DNA of 64,000 nucleotides from Thermogemmata fonticola (GCF_013694095.1 NZ_JACEFB010000006.1:124001-188000); one strand, 5' to 3'; counted from the stretch's first letter, positions 27,331-36,206 are shown. Numbers and translations are program-made. The notes: generated by a model not told the origin, from the sequence alone.

Positions 27331-28131
27331 TCAGTTTCTTAAGGCGACTAGCACCACCCACAGATAAAAAAGGAAGCCGACACAGAGCGGTATTCCATAG
27401 GGCAAGCGAACCCAGCGGCTTCGTCGCTGCTCAGCCTGGATAGTGGCCTGATGCAATTGCCCTTGGGTTACCAACAACAGGTCCTGAGCCATAGCTTGGA
27501 ACATCTGGGCATTGTCGCGGAAGCGCCGTCGCAGAAGGATCATGGCCAAGCCGAATAGGCCACCGAAAAGTGCTCCGCAGGTAAAAGCCCAGAAGACGAC
27601 TCCCAGAGCGTGCAAACGGATGTCCATACCGGCGGCTAAGGTTGTATCGCCTGTGCCAAAGTACGCCCCCATCCACGCGGCAAATCCCATCTGCATCTTG
27701 ACATCCCCTTCGCCTACCCCGCGAAGAACCAACATGGGCAGCAGCAAACCGAAACCGAACAAGGTTGCCAGCAAGCTGATGCCAAGCCCGCCTGTGCCCG
27801 AATCAATGGACCAGCCGAGAGTATGGCACAGACCAGCCAGCCATCCGCTGAGGATGAGGGGAAGGGTCAGCCAGTTCGGAACCTTGAAAGCCCAACCGTC
27901 GATAATCGCAGCCAGAATCATCCCGAAACTGACCACGAGTAGAGGTCCAGCATTGAGTCCCACGGGACAGTACCATTGCCACATGTGGTGGGCCAAAACC
28001 GATGCCAGGAGCCAGAGCAAGGCCCATAGCGGTACCCTCGACAGTTGGCGTCCTAGTTCCCGATCCCACCCCGGCTCCGTTTGGGCGACTGCCACGGCGC
28101 TGCTGAGCGGGGACGTCGTTGGCATGCTCAT
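27331..28131 (-). CDS. cpaA: Prepilin peptidase CpaA/TadV (A24 family)
   Basis: An inner-membrane aspartic protease that cleaves the Flp prepilins before assembly. The 266-aa protein has the two catalytic aspartates of the A24 family: D78 in IIDGWAFKVPN and D143 in GVGEGDVKMQMG (GxGD motif). It has about six hydrophobic helices and lacks the N-terminal Cys-containing methylase domain of PilD-type enzymes, as is typical for TadV. The start at 28131 follows GGAGGTAATCCATCA. It lies 393 bases downstream of the second pilin gene, beyond a strong terminator. Confidence 0.9.
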   Translation of the reverse strand: MSMPTTSPLSSAVAVAQTEPGWDRELGRQLSRVPLWALLWLLASVLAHHMWQWYCPVGLNAGPLLVVSFGMILAAIIDGWAFKVPNWLTLPLILSGWLAGLCHTLGWSIDSGTGGLGISLLATLFGFGLLLPMLVLRGVGEGDVKMQMGFAAWMGAYFGTGDTTLAAGMDIRLHALGVVFWAFTCGALFGGLFGLAMILLRRRFRDNAQMFQAMAQDLLLVTQGQLHQATIQAEQRRSRWVRLPYGIPLCVGFLFYLWVVLVALRN

Positions 28132-28262
28132 TGATGGATTACCTCCGACGCAACCCTAGAGCGCGATTCACCGACTCGCAAAGGAAAGTGATGCGTTTCC
28201 CAGCAGCCATGCCGGTAAAACCGACACCTATTCCACTTCGCGCAAAAGTTTGACGCCGGGTC

Positions 28263-28307
28263 GAAGTTTCTGTCTTCTGCTCAGTACTGGAAGTTTTTGT
28301 CTTCTGC
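28263..28307. repeat. Pair of 18-bp direct repeats
   Basis: GAAGTTTyTGTCTTCTGC occurs at 28263-28280 and 28290-28307, with one mismatch and a 27-base period. It lies between the pilin terminator and the prepilin peptidase gene. The spacing could place two binding sites nearly in phase on the helix, but no function is shown. Confidence 0.5.
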
Positions 28308-28407
28308 CTAACACTAAGTCTGACCACAGGCTCGACATGACTGAGAAGGGTCAACCTTGGCCTTGGGTATTGGGGTGAAGTGACAGAGCCAATATTTTCA
28401 TCTTCTG

Positions 28408-28456
28408 AAAAAAGCTCACGGGTCAGATTGTCGGTGTGATCCGGATCTGACCCGTG
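28408..28456 (-). terminator. Rho-independent terminator after the Flp pilin genes
   Basis: CACGGGTCAGAT (28417-28428) and ATCTGACCCGTG (28445-28456) form a perfect 12-bp stem with a 16-base loop. Read on the minus strand, the stem is followed by AGC and six T (28413-28408). It lies 69 bases beyond the stop of the second pilin gene. It probably ends a short, abundant pilin transcript and separates it from the rest of the Tad locus. Confidence 0.85.
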
Positions 28457-28524
28457 CCTCGATGGCTGTCGCGAGAGGTTATGGCTAACCCAGGAGAGAA
28501 ACAGGAAGGGGGGTGAGCCACAAC

Positions 28525-28710
28525 TCAGTTCGTCTTGGGTGCGATGTTGGAACCGACGAAGCTGAAGGTGTCGTTGGCGTTCTGGCCGAGAGTGGTAATG
28601 GCCGCAATGCAGACGACGATAATCAGGGCCAGCATCACGGCATACTCGACGGCGGTGGGGCCATCTTCCTTCTTGAGGAACGACACGACGCTGTGGAACA
28701 GGCTGCGCAT
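28525..28710 (-). CDS. flp: Flp-type prepilin (second copy)
   Basis: Major or minor subunit of the Tad pilus. The ATG at 28710 is preceded by AAAGGAGTTGTTGCC; the longer frame to 28758 has no such site. The 61-aa product has a short leader, the cleavage site DG/PTAVEYAVMLALI (Glu at +5 and Tyr at +6, as in Flp pilins), a hydrophobic helix and a short polar end (NDTFSFVGSNIAPKTN). The core around the cleavage site is identical to that of the neighbouring pilin. It is followed by a strong terminator. Confidence 0.92.
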   Translation of the reverse strand: MRSLFHSVVSFLKKEDGPTAVEYAVMLALIIVVCIAAITTLGQNANDTFSFVGSNIAPKTN

Positions 28711-28811
28711 GGCAACAACTCCTTTAGGTACAGACGGACCGTTGAAACAATCGCTCACAGTACCGTCCTGCGAGCGTACAATCCGCCGACACGCGTCAGC
28801 GGGTGGGCGCT

Positions 28812-29003
28812 CTAAGGCACCTTGACCTTGACTCCTTGGAGGGACAGGTCGTTGTACATGTCACTGGTGTAACCGCCGATTTGGGTGACAGCGGCGAAGA
28901 CCGCCATCAGGATCAAAGCAAGCATAACGGCGTACTCCACGGCGGTGGGACCATCCTCGCTGTGCAAGAAGGCGTACGCTCTTTGGACAATCCGGCCGAG
29001 CAT
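28812..29003 (-). CDS. flp: Flp-type prepilin (first copy)
   Basis: The first gene of the Tad locus. The ATG at 29003 is preceded by GCGGGAGCCAGCC and gives 63 aa. It has the same processing and helix motif as the second copy (DG/PTAVEYAVMLAL) but a different mature end (GGYTSDMYNDLSLQGVKVKVP). It lies 101 bases before the second pilin and about 130 bases downstream of a candidate promoter. Two similar pilins might be a major/minor pair or alternative subunits. Confidence 0.92.
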   Translation of the reverse strand: MLGRIVQRAYAFLHSEDGPTAVEYAVMLALILMAVFAAVTQIGGYTSDMYNDLSLQGVKVKVP

Positions 29004-29405
29004 GGCTGGCTCCCGCATAGTCGGGCGTGGGTCGGGGCAGGGGTATTTCCGCGTCGTTCACTGCCCGGTGGAGCATCAATCACCCGTCGGCTTCCGTTTG
29101 CTCTGCTGGGTGATGGACTCCACTCTCTCATCCCCACACCAACCCTAGTGCGTCTTGCCAAGCTGTCAAACGGCAAGAAGGTAAAAAAATGCCGGTTCTT
29201 CCGAGATATCTGACAGTTTGCGATCCCAGACACGATCCGAGAAAGAGTCTATGCGCCCATCGAAATCCCACCTTCTCCTGAGGCGGCCAAGTACAGCGGT
29301 TACTGCAGGAGATTCGGACACTCTGCCGGTATCTGAACGGGGAATTGCGCTGCTGGAGGGTAGAACAGCTCTTTGCGACGTGTGGTCAGGCGCTTCGGAA
29401 GCCGA
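29004..29405. other. Upstream region of the Tad locus
   Basis: About 400 bases between the first pilin gene and the kinase gene. It contains the candidate pilin promoter (29142-29169) and a short perfect palindrome CAGATATCTG near 29205. No gene is supported. Confidence 0.4.
29142..29169 (-). promoter_or_regulatory. Candidate promoter of the Flp pilin genes
   Basis: On the minus strand a perfect TTGACA (29169-29164) is followed after 16 bases by TAGGGT (29147-29142). The start point would lie near 29135, leaving a leader of about 130 bases before the first pilin. The -35 is perfect and the -10 weak, which suggests a regulated promoter. Confidence 0.42.
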
Positions 29406-30428
29406 TCACAACCAGAGACGAAACAATTCGTGTATGCGCTGGAAGACAACCTCGGTAGAAGCCGGAATCGCCATATCGCGTTCCAGTCGGTCTAACCAAC
29501 GGATCCCAGCAGCGAGTGCTCCAGCTTGACTCAAAAGCGACACGCAATCCCGCCACTGTCCCAGGTATCGTCCTGTGGTTTCATAGGCTTGCACTCCTGC
29601 CGCGAAAAACTCATCGGATTGAGCTGGAGCAGAGGCAGCATAATCTCCAAGCAGACGGGCGAGATCGACGATGGGATGATCCACCTGGGCGGCCCCGAAG
29701 TCCACGATTCCGCTGACCATCAGTGTTCCCTCGACATCGGTGAAAAGCACATGTTCCGCTCGCAGGTCACGCACGCACACTTGCAATGGCCCTTCTAATT
29801 TTGTCCAGTATACCAACCGCTTCAACACGGGTTCTGCATGTTCACGCAGGATCCGTTCGGCGTCGCGGAGAATGGATTCCCACCGAGGGTAGCGGCGAAG
29901 CAATGCCTCGCTCAGGCGAGGCGATCTGAGCCACCGGCTCAACCAATCCATGCGTGACTGAATAGCAGGACATGGGCCATACCGTTGCACAGGCCAAGCG
30001 GTGTGCAAGAGGCCGACGGCTTGACAAGCCAATTCCACTTCCTTCAACGTGGGCTTGTCGCGAGGTTGTCCCGGTTGCCAACGGGTGAGGTCCCAGCAAA
30101 CACCCTCATGTGTCCATATGGTTCCGCCATGCACCCAAGTATGGATGCGGGGGACGAAAGGAAGGTGATGCGCCTGCTGCATCCACTTGTGGATTTGTGC
30201 AAGGCGTTGGGGTGTCATCTCTGCGGGCCAACATTTCAAGGCAACACGAATATGTCCCGTTGGGTCTAAACCTTGCCAGATAACGGCACCGCTTAGACCC
30301 CCGCGGCATAATTCCCATCTCCACCCTGCCATTGGTGCGGTCAACGATTGTCGCACGGGGTCAGGAATGGTTTTCACGTTATACCCGTGGATTATGTGTT
30401 CCTGATGGTGTAATGGTGGATTGATCAT
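29406..30428 (-). CDS. Aminoglycoside phosphotransferase (APH)-family kinase
   Basis: A small-molecule kinase of the APH/choline-kinase fold. Of the 340 aa, residues 35-70 form the glycine-rich N-lobe with a lysine (K65, RVALKCW). The catalytic loop VRDLRAEHVLF has D221 as the likely base, and the metal-binding DFG is at 243-245 in GIVDFGAAQVDHPIVDLARL. The family includes antibiotic kinases but also kinases of sugars, choline and amino acids, so resistance is not implied. The loop reads RDLRAEH instead of the common HGDLHPGN. It stands alone, next to but not obviously part of the Tad locus. Confidence 0.82.
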   Translation of the reverse strand: MINPPLHHQEHIIHGYNVKTIPDPVRQSLTAPMAGWRWELCRGGLSGAVIWQGLDPTGHIRVALKCWPAEMTPQRLAQIHKWMQQAHHLPFVPRIHTWVHGGTIWTHEGVCWDLTRWQPGQPRDKPTLKEVELACQAVGLLHTAWPVQRYGPCPAIQSRMDWLSRWLRSPRLSEALLRRYPRWESILRDAERILREHAEPVLKRLVYWTKLEGPLQVCVRDLRAEHVLFTDVEGTLMVSGIVDFGAAQVDHPIVDLARLLGDYAASAPAQSDEFFAAGVQAYETTGRYLGQWRDCVSLLSQAGALAAGIRWLDRLERDMAIPASTEVVFQRIHELFRLWL

Positions 30429-30723
30429 ACCAGCAGATCCAGGAGCCTCAAATAACGACTGCAGCTAGCAATTGCACATCCTACTGTAGATGTTCGGAAC
30501 AGATATATAGTACGAACGGAACGAGTGAGGTTCTTTCCGCTCGGTTTGTCCTATCTACCATTCCCATTTACTCCATGTTTGCCGTTTCATAACTTGTAAC
30601 CGGGGAAAAGATAAACTGGAGGCCAGCAAATCGACTCATATTCAGCGATGCCCAGAGGGCATTAAGAGGTACGACGGAGGGGGATATCTGTAGGTCCGCC
30701 AATAGTACGTGAGGGCTGTCGCC

Positions 30724-31551
30724 ATGAAATTGGGGCTGATCAATTCCGCATGGGTGCAAGCGGGTAAAGGAACGGCCTGGGGCATTCGCCAGACCAAGGC
30801 CATTGGGTTCGACAGCATCGACATATTTGCTGATCCGTTGGAGATTGATGCGAAAGAACGGCGGCTGATCCGCAAGGAGTGTAATCAAGCGGGTTTACCT
30901 GTCATCAGTGTGGCTTGCGTGGCAGTCGGTTTGATCGACTTCAATCCCAGTGTCCAGCGTTTCCATTGGCAACGCTGCAAGGCGTATCTGGATTTCTGTT
31001 ACGAACTGGAAGCCCGCAATTTGCTTCTGGTGCTAGGAGAGTATATCTGGGAGCAGCAGGTTATCCCGCCGGCTGAACAATGGCGTACTGCGGTGCGTCA
31101 CCTGCAATCCTTGGGCGATTACGCGGCGGACCTGGGATTGCAAATCGCCTTGGAATTGGAACCTTTCCGCTTGTCTTTGCTCAACAACGTACCGAACATG
31201 GTCCGCTTTTTGGATGAGGTGAACCATCCGGCGGTACGAGCCAACATTGACATCAGCCATTTGCAGCTTTCTGGAACGAAGCCCGAAGAACTGCGCGCGC
31301 TCAAGGGGAAGGCGATCCACGTGCACATCTCGGACTGCGACGGGAAGGTTCACGGGGACCTGCCACCTGGACGAGGTGTGGTTCCTTTCGAGCCATATTT
31401 GCGTGAGATTGCTGCTCTGGGGCTTGAGGATGGAGCCATGAGCATCGAGTTGGAATACTCTCCGGAACCGGACAAAATTGTGGAGTGGGTCGAAGAAGCC
31501 TATGTGGCCACCGACCGACTCATGCGTCAGGTCGGCATCCCGCGAGGTTGA
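30724..31551 (+). CDS. Sugar phosphate isomerase/epimerase-like TIM-barrel protein
   Basis: It belongs to the AP-endonuclease-2/xylose-isomerase-like TIM-barrel superfamily, which binds two metal ions through Glu, Asp and His residues. The ATG at 30724 gives 275 aa starting MKLGLINSAWVQ. Family features are ELEPFRLSLLNN (metal Glu), ANIDISHLQLSG (Asp/His), IHVHISDCDGKVHGD (the His-x-His-x-x-Asp segment) and the terminal SIELEY (Glu). These residues suggest an active isomerase or epimerase, for example of a keto sugar or inositol derivative. The substrate cannot be told. A GTG at 30709 is an alternative start. It stands alone on the + strand. Confidence 0.8.
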   Translation: MKLGLINSAWVQAGKGTAWGIRQTKAIGFDSIDIFADPLEIDAKERRLIRKECNQAGLPVISVACVAVGLIDFNPSVQRFHWQRCKAYLDFCYELEARNLLLVLGEYIWEQQVIPPAEQWRTAVRHLQSLGDYAADLGLQIALELEPFRLSLLNNVPNMVRFLDEVNHPAVRANIDISHLQLSGTKPEELRALKGKAIHVHISDCDGKVHGDLPPGRGVVPFEPYLREIAALGLEDGAMSIELEYSPEPDKIVEWVEEAYVATDRLMRQVGIPRG

Positions 31552-31657
31552 AGTTCCACCGAATCGTTCCCCGCTAGCAGCTCAGGGGGTTGACAGGGGG
31601 AGCGGAAATCCACGGCATCTCTACAAGGCCTCGGATTGTTCGGGCGTTAGGGCCGCA

Positions 31658-32197
31658 TCAGTGGTTGAGATACGAATCGTAAGTGCAGCGATTGGCGCCC
31701 GTGCCATATGGATGGCCAAAAGGAGAAGTGGGACATTTCTTGCATCCAAGCGGCAGGGGTCCACAGGGGTCGAAGAAGGATCGACACGACCCAAAAATGA
31801 AGCCGCAATTGCCTGCCCAACTGCCGCAACCATTGGCACACTGCCGCCCATACTGACCGAACTGAATGTGGGCTTTACCGGCACCCAAAGCCGTGCCTGG
31901 CCCGCCATTGCAAGCCGTGCCACTGCTCGTACCCAGAGCGGAACCATTTCCCCCGTTTACCAGTAGCCGAGATGGGGTGGATACCGCTCCGGCTTGGGCC
32001 GCGGGTACTGCCGGCAGACTCTGAACCGCAACCGGAACTGGTGTTGCCAATACAGGGGCGTTATTTTGGGGTATCCCCGCCGGCATTGGCTGCGGAATGA
32101 TCACCGGAGCCGGCTGTTGAGCTTGGGCCGACCCGACTGGCCAGAGCACCACTATCCCCAAACCCAATGTTCCTAGGAATCGTCGCATTGTGATCAT
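31658..32197 (-). CDS. Secreted Cys/Gly-rich protein, function unknown
   Basis: The start at 32197 follows AAGGAAG; a second Met lies three codons in. The 179-aa product has a signal peptide (GTLGLGIVVLWPVGSAQAQQ), then a Pro/Ala/Val-rich linker (to about 85). A Gly/Ser-rich section and a Cys-rich end follow, with nine Cys (CANGCGSWAGNC, CRSFFDPCGP, CKKC and others). The even spread of Cys suggests disulfides outside the cytoplasm. I do not recognise the family. Similar small, low-complexity secreted proteins are common in planctomycetes. It converges on the isomerase-like gene. Confidence 0.65.
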   Translation of the reverse strand: MITMRRFLGTLGLGIVVLWPVGSAQAQQPAPVIIPQPMPAGIPQNNAPVLATPVPVAVQSLPAVPAAQAGAVSTPSRLLVNGGNGSALGTSSGTACNGGPGTALGAGKAHIQFGQYGRQCANGCGSWAGNCGFIFGSCRSFFDPCGPLPLGCKKCPTSPFGHPYGTGANRCTYDSYLNH

Positions 32198-32802
32198 CGG
32201 AAGCTTCCTTTCTCAAGATTCGGAAGATGGACCGTCTTTCCACTGCGGTCTTTGTTCCCATCGGCCGGGGTGAGTGAGAGTATCACACTTTCGTCTCCCG
32301 ATTGTGTACATTGCCTCCTGATGCCGACACTTCACGTCAGACGCACTGTCTGCAACGGTTCGCTCCTTTTTCTGTATCCTGCTGACTCTGCGGGAGAGAG
32401 GGATTGTACCGGCGCTGTTCCCGTAACAGGAGACGAGACAAAGGCGTGACCGCAACCTTCGTCTATGCGAGGAAGATCGGGAATACCCACCTCTGCCTGT
32501 TTTGACCTGCGAACACACGGAATGCGACTTTTTCCGAGGCTAGGTTTATCCAGAAACATCCTACCCTATTGAAGCCGTCGTTTAGCCGGAAACTTCGCTT
32601 CTGGTCGCTAGGCGGACCAATTGTTAGCATGATTCTCACAAGCGGTCGGGCTTCCGAGTCCCCAAAAACGGGATTGAGTAGAAGGCCTGAAAACTTCGGG
32701 ATGGCTTGTGCTGACGTGCGCTGCTTGGGGTAGCTTGCTCGCCCCCGCAACCGTTGGAAGCCGCCGTAGAACACCCATTGTTCCCTCAATGTGAGTTGAC
32801 CC
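32198..32802. other. Divergent intergenic region
   Basis: About 600 bases between the secreted protein (minus) and the dehydrogenase (plus). Some open frames overlap it, but none has coding features. It presumably holds both promoters; none could be picked with confidence. Confidence 0.35.
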
Positions 32803-33714
32803 ATGAACGTGAATGTAGCCCAACCTGGAAAGACTCGCATCGGCTGGATTGGCACGGGTGTGATGGGCCGGTGGATGTGCCAGCATGTGATGAACAAGGG
32901 TTATAAGGCCGTGGTGTATAACCGCAGTGTGGAAAAGGCCCAACCCTTATTGGACCAGGGAGCACAATTGGCCGCTTCGCCGAAAGAGGTGGCGGAGCAA
33001 AGTGATATGGTCTTCGCCATCGTCGGCTATCCGAAGGATGTTCGGGAAGTGTTCTTGGGTCCGCAAGGAGTGCTGGCGGGCAGCCGAGCGGGGATGGTCG
33101 TGGTGGATATGACGACCAGCGAACCCAGTCTGGCGGTCGAAATCTATGAGGCAGCTAAAGCCCGCGGAGTTGCCGCCTTGGATGCGCCGGTTTCCGGCGG
33201 AGACCTCGGAGCCAGAAACGCTACGTTGTCGATTATGATCGGCGGTGATGCCGAGGCGGTGGCAGCTGTTCGCCCTGTTTTGGAAGCTATGGGGAAGACC
33301 ATCGTCCACCAGGGGCCTGCTGGCGCCGGGCAGCATACCAAAATGGTCAATCAGATTCTCATCTCCTCCACCATGATTGCGCTGTGTGAAGGGTTGCTCT
33401 ACGCCTACAAAGCCGGCTTGAATTTGGAAACTGTGTTGCAAAGCGTGAGTGTGGGAGCGGCAGGGAGTCGTTCCTTGGACCTATATGGGCCGCGCCTGCT
33501 CAAGCGAGATTTCGAGCCGGGCTTCTATGTCGAGCATTTCATCAAAGATATGGGTATCGCCTTAGCTGAGGCGGAACGGATGAACCTCTGCCTTCCTGGG
33601 CTAGCCCTAGCCAAGCAGTTGTACGAAGCTGTCCGTGCTCACGGTTATGGCCGCAAAGGAACCCAAGCACTCCTGCTAGCTTTGGAGAAAATCAACAACG
33701 TCCAACGGAGTTGA
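32803..33714 (+). CDS. NAD(P)-dependent beta-hydroxyacid dehydrogenase
   Basis: A member of the 3-hydroxyisobutyrate/tartronate semialdehyde/6-phosphogluconate dehydrogenase-like family. The 303-aa protein has the dinucleotide motif [13 protein letters not shown] (about 13-25) and the substrate segment [22 protein letters not shown]. The catalytic lysine is in [13 protein letters not shown]. The C-terminal helical domain has [23 protein letters not shown] in place of GAxxGTLTIM is close to the succinic or glyoxylate reductase subgroup, so the exact substrate is open. It converges on the VOC gene with three bases between. Confidence 0.88.
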   Translation: MNVNVAQPGKTRIGWIGTGVMGRWMCQHVMNKGYKAVVYNRSVEKAQPLLDQGAQLAASPKEVAEQSDMVFAIVGYPKDVREVFLGPQGVLAGSRAGMVVVDMTTSEPSLAVEIYEAAKARGVAALDAPVSGGDLGARNATLSIMIGGDAEAVAAVRPVLEAMGKTIVHQGPAGAGQHTKMVNQILISSTMIALCEGLLYAYKAGLNLETVLQSVSVGAAGSRSLDLYGPRLLKRDFEPGFYVEHFIKDMGIALAEAERMNLCLPGLALAKQLYEAVRAHGYGRKGTQALLLALEKINNVQRS

Positions 33715-33717
33715 GGA

Positions 33718-34143
33718 TCAGGCAGCAAATCGCTGCTGTTGTGTCCCGGAGTGTGCAAACGACCACTCATGCCCGAAGGGATCCCGAATGCGGGCATAGC
33801 GGTCTCCCCAGCTCATATCCCGTGGAGGAAAGATCACCTCCGCTCCAGCGGCGACAGCCCGCGCCAGCACATGATCGCAGTCCTCTACTTCCAGATGGAG
33901 AGTCACAGAAACATGGGAATGTTTTTCCCATTCCGGTCCGCAACCCCCTTCCGGAAAAACATCACATACATGAAACATAGCCGGGCCAATCCGCAATGCC
34001 ACACATGCCGGCTCGCCTCCATTCTCCAGGGCAGATCGAGTGTCTTCTTCAGCCCCCAAGGCACGCTTGTAGAACTCCACGGCTCGTGCCACATCCGCTA
34101 CGACCAGATGCGGGATCAACCGCTGCCGTTGTAACGCCACCAT
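33718..34143 (-). CDS. VOC (glyoxalase/bleomycin-resistance fold) protein
   Basis: The ATG at 34143 gives 141 aa beginning MVALQRQRLIPHLVVADVARAVEFYKRALGAEE. This is the beta-alpha-beta opening typical of the PhnB-like VOC group. A second half repeats the fold (VTLHLEVEDCDHVLARAVAAGAEVIFPPRDMSWGDRYARIRDPFGHEWSF). The metal ligands are probably His12, a Glu of the strand LHLEVED and the terminal Glu of GHEW. The substrate is unknown; a dismutase-like or isomerase role is possible. Confidence 0.85.
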   Translation of the reverse strand: MVALQRQRLIPHLVVADVARAVEFYKRALGAEEDTRSALENGGEPACVALRIGPAMFHVCDVFPEGGCGPEWEKHSHVSVTLHLEVEDCDHVLARAVAAGAEVIFPPRDMSWGDRYARIRDPFGHEWSFAHSGTQQQRFAA

Positions 34144-34601
34144 GACATCCACTCCCACCGGACATTCGCTTCCATCAGGGCGGCTCCTGCGTTCCTTTTA
34201 CCACACCTTCGGCTTAGCTCGATATGTCAGTAGGCAAGCCAGACGTTCCAGCAAACGACCTTTCCCCTCCCGTCTCGTTTCCACTCCTATTCTCGATAAG
34301 TCGGGATTGAGTCGTCCCGATCCCGAAAATCTAAATAAATGGGAGATGAGAAGGGGCACTACCCCTGCTGGGCCAATAAGGGAAACAATTCTTCCTCAAC
34401 GTTGCCAAAGCGAACGGGCAAGTACTCCCTGGCGGGTCAGTGGGAGAGTTGGCTGAAAATGGAATTACGCGTCATCCCTTCTCCGCCGGCAGCGGCAATA
34501 GAGGCAGCCAGCCTTGCCGGCGGATGGATCAAAGTGTTCCGCCAGAGAAAAGGAAGTAGCCTTACCGCCATGCGAGATCAGGAAGTCCCTCACCCTACGT
34601 G
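34144..34601. other. Intergenic region between VOC and superoxide dismutase genes
   Basis: About 460 bases with no supported gene. Two overlapping small frames occur but neither has a plausible start or coding signature. No clear terminator is visible. Confidence 0.3.
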
Positions 34602-35231
34602 TTAGAGGGCTTTGCCTGATTTGGCGGCGATATAGCGATCTTCCACGGCTTTCCAGTTGACGACATTCCACCAGGCATCGATGTAGTCCCCCCGCAGGTT
34701 TTGGTACTTCAGATAGTAGGCGTGTTCCCAGACATCGACGCCCAGAACGGGAATCAACCCTTCCATGAGAGGGCTGTCTTGATTCGGTCGTTTGATGGCT
34801 TCCAGCTTGCCGGAGGCAGGGTTATAGACCACCCAGCTCCAGCCGCTGCCGAATTGGGTCAAACCGTTAGTTTTCACGACTTGTTTGAAGTTGGCAAAGT
34901 CGTTGAATGCCTCGCGGATGGCCTCGGCGATTTGACCGCTGGGTTCGCCCCCACATTTGGGTCCCATAATCTCCCAGAATAGCGAGTGGTTGTGATGCCC
35001 ACCGCCGTTATTGATGACCGTCTGACGAATGGATTCCGGAACTTTCTTGATCTCGCGTAGCAAAGTCACGATGTCGAGTTGGGCGAAATCCGGTGCGCTT
35101 TCGAGAGCTTTGTTCAGGTTATCCACATAAGCCTTGTGGTGCCTTTGAGAGTGGATCTCCATCGTGCGGGCATCGATGTAAGGTTCCAAGGCATCGAAGG
35201 GGTAAGGCAAAGCAGGGAGTGTGTGGGGCAT
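34602..35231 (-). CDS. sodA: Superoxide dismutase, Fe/Mn family (Mn-type features)
   Basis: It converts superoxide to hydrogen peroxide and oxygen. The ATG at 35231 follows AAGGAGAACACC and gives 209 aa, the usual length. Metal ligands lie in [17 protein letters not shown] (His27), [13 protein letters not shown] (His of the second site) and [14 protein letters not shown] (Asp and His). [10 protein letters not shown] and MGPKCGGEP are more typical of the Mn enzyme than of the Fe enzyme, but metal choice cannot be proved from sequence. No signal peptide is present, so it is cytoplasmic. Confidence 0.93.
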   Translation of the reverse strand: MPHTLPALPYPFDALEPYIDARTMEIHSQRHHKAYVDNLNKALESAPDFAQLDIVTLLREIKKVPESIRQTVINNGGGHHNHSLFWEIMGPKCGGEPSGQIAEAIREAFNDFANFKQVVKTNGLTQFGSGWSWVVYNPASGKLEAIKRPNQDSPLMEGLIPVLGVDVWEHAYYLKYQNLRGDYIDAWWNVVNWKAVEDRYIAAKSGKAL

Positions 35232-35363
35232 GGTGTTCTCCTTAGAGTTTGAGGCCACGGGTTCCAGAACCAGTGAGCGCTGGGACAGGCCCCGCTAGCC
35301 GACCCGCGCCAACATTGCAGGCGTAATTAGTGTAGGCACAAAGCGGAGCATGGAGGAGACAGC

Positions 35364-36206
35364 ATGCGTCCCCTCGTGGCGGTTAGTGTCGGAGGATTGC
35401 TCATCTTCCTGGTGGCATCCTTTGTGCTGACCTATACGCAGAGGTTCCGGTTGGATGCTGCACGCATGCAAAGCCAACATAACTTGAGACAGTTAGCCCT
35501 TGCGGCTCTGGAAGTGCAAACCGAGAGGAACGATGCATCATTAGCGGCTAGCCAAGCGATTCCACCAGCGACTGTAGTATTGGCGGGCATTCCTGCGGAG
35601 GATCGGCTCAGTTGGTATGCTCTGATTCTGGCTCGATTGGATCAACAGACGTCGGGAGCAGCTCAAGCTTTGGCATTACTCGATCGAGAAGCGCCATGGT
35701 CGGCAGAGGCCAATCAACAAGCCAGTACGGTCCGTTTGCGTTGTGCCCTAAATCCGCTCGCACCGCTCCGCGATGAAACCTTTCCTGCTGGTGGAGCGGC
35801 TCCTGCCCATTACGTCGCCATAGCGGGCATCGGACGCGAGGCTGCCCTCTTGACTTTGCCAGAAAATGCCCCTCCATCTCCCCAGGCGGGTGCCTGGCGC
35901 TATGATGCTCCCACACCCCTATCGCGTGTTCAAAAGGGGCTGAGCAACACACTTCTTTTGGCAGAGACAGCACATGAGAACGGCCCGTGGCTGCGGGGAG
36001 GTTGGGCGACGACTCGTGGTATAGATCCCACGGAAGATGCACCGCCATTTCTGGGAACAAAGGGGCAATTTGGTGGCTTTTTCCCGCACGGCGGCCATTT
36101 CGCCCTCTGTGACGGCTCCGTTCGATTCCTGAGTATTCACACGACGCCGGAAATTCTCCTGAGGTTGGCTACCATCGCGGATCAGCGCGCAGCACCGCCA
36201 GAGTGA
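35364..36206 (+). CDS. DUF1559-like membrane-anchored protein with H-X9-DG-type ending
   Basis: The ATG at 35364 follows GGAGGAGACAGC and gives 280 aa. An N-terminal transmembrane helix (VAVSVGGLLIFLVASFVLTY) is followed by RMQSQHNLRQLALAALEVQ. That matches the region after the pilin-like helix in DUF1559 proteins (the usual SxxNLKQIGLA). The end has FFPHGGHFALCDGSVRFLS, the H-X-DG signature of this planctomycete family. Unlike standard members it lacks the G/FTLIE prepilin cleavage site, so it may be anchored but not processed. Its function is unknown. Confidence 0.78.
   Translation: MRPLVAVSVGGLLIFLVASFVLTYTQRFRLDAARMQSQHNLRQLALAALEVQTERNDASLAASQAIPPATVVLAGIPAEDRLSWYALILARLDQQTSGAAQALALLDREAPWSAEANQQASTVRLRCALNPLAPLRDETFPAGGAAPAHYVAIAGIGREAALLTLPENAPPSPQAGAWRYDAPTPLSRVQKGLSNTLLLAETAHENGPWLRGGWATTRGIDPTEDAPPFLGTKGQFGGFFPHGGHFALCDGSVRFLSIHTTPEILLRLATIADQRAAPPE

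Noticed and set aside
28417-28456. The 12-bp inverted repeat as an attachment or operator site
   Set aside because: It is followed by six U on the minus strand and lies just after the pilin gene, which fits a terminator much better.
29406-30428. Antibiotic-resistance gene call for the APH-family protein
   Set aside because: The family covers many substrates and the catalytic loop is divergent. No resistance context was seen.
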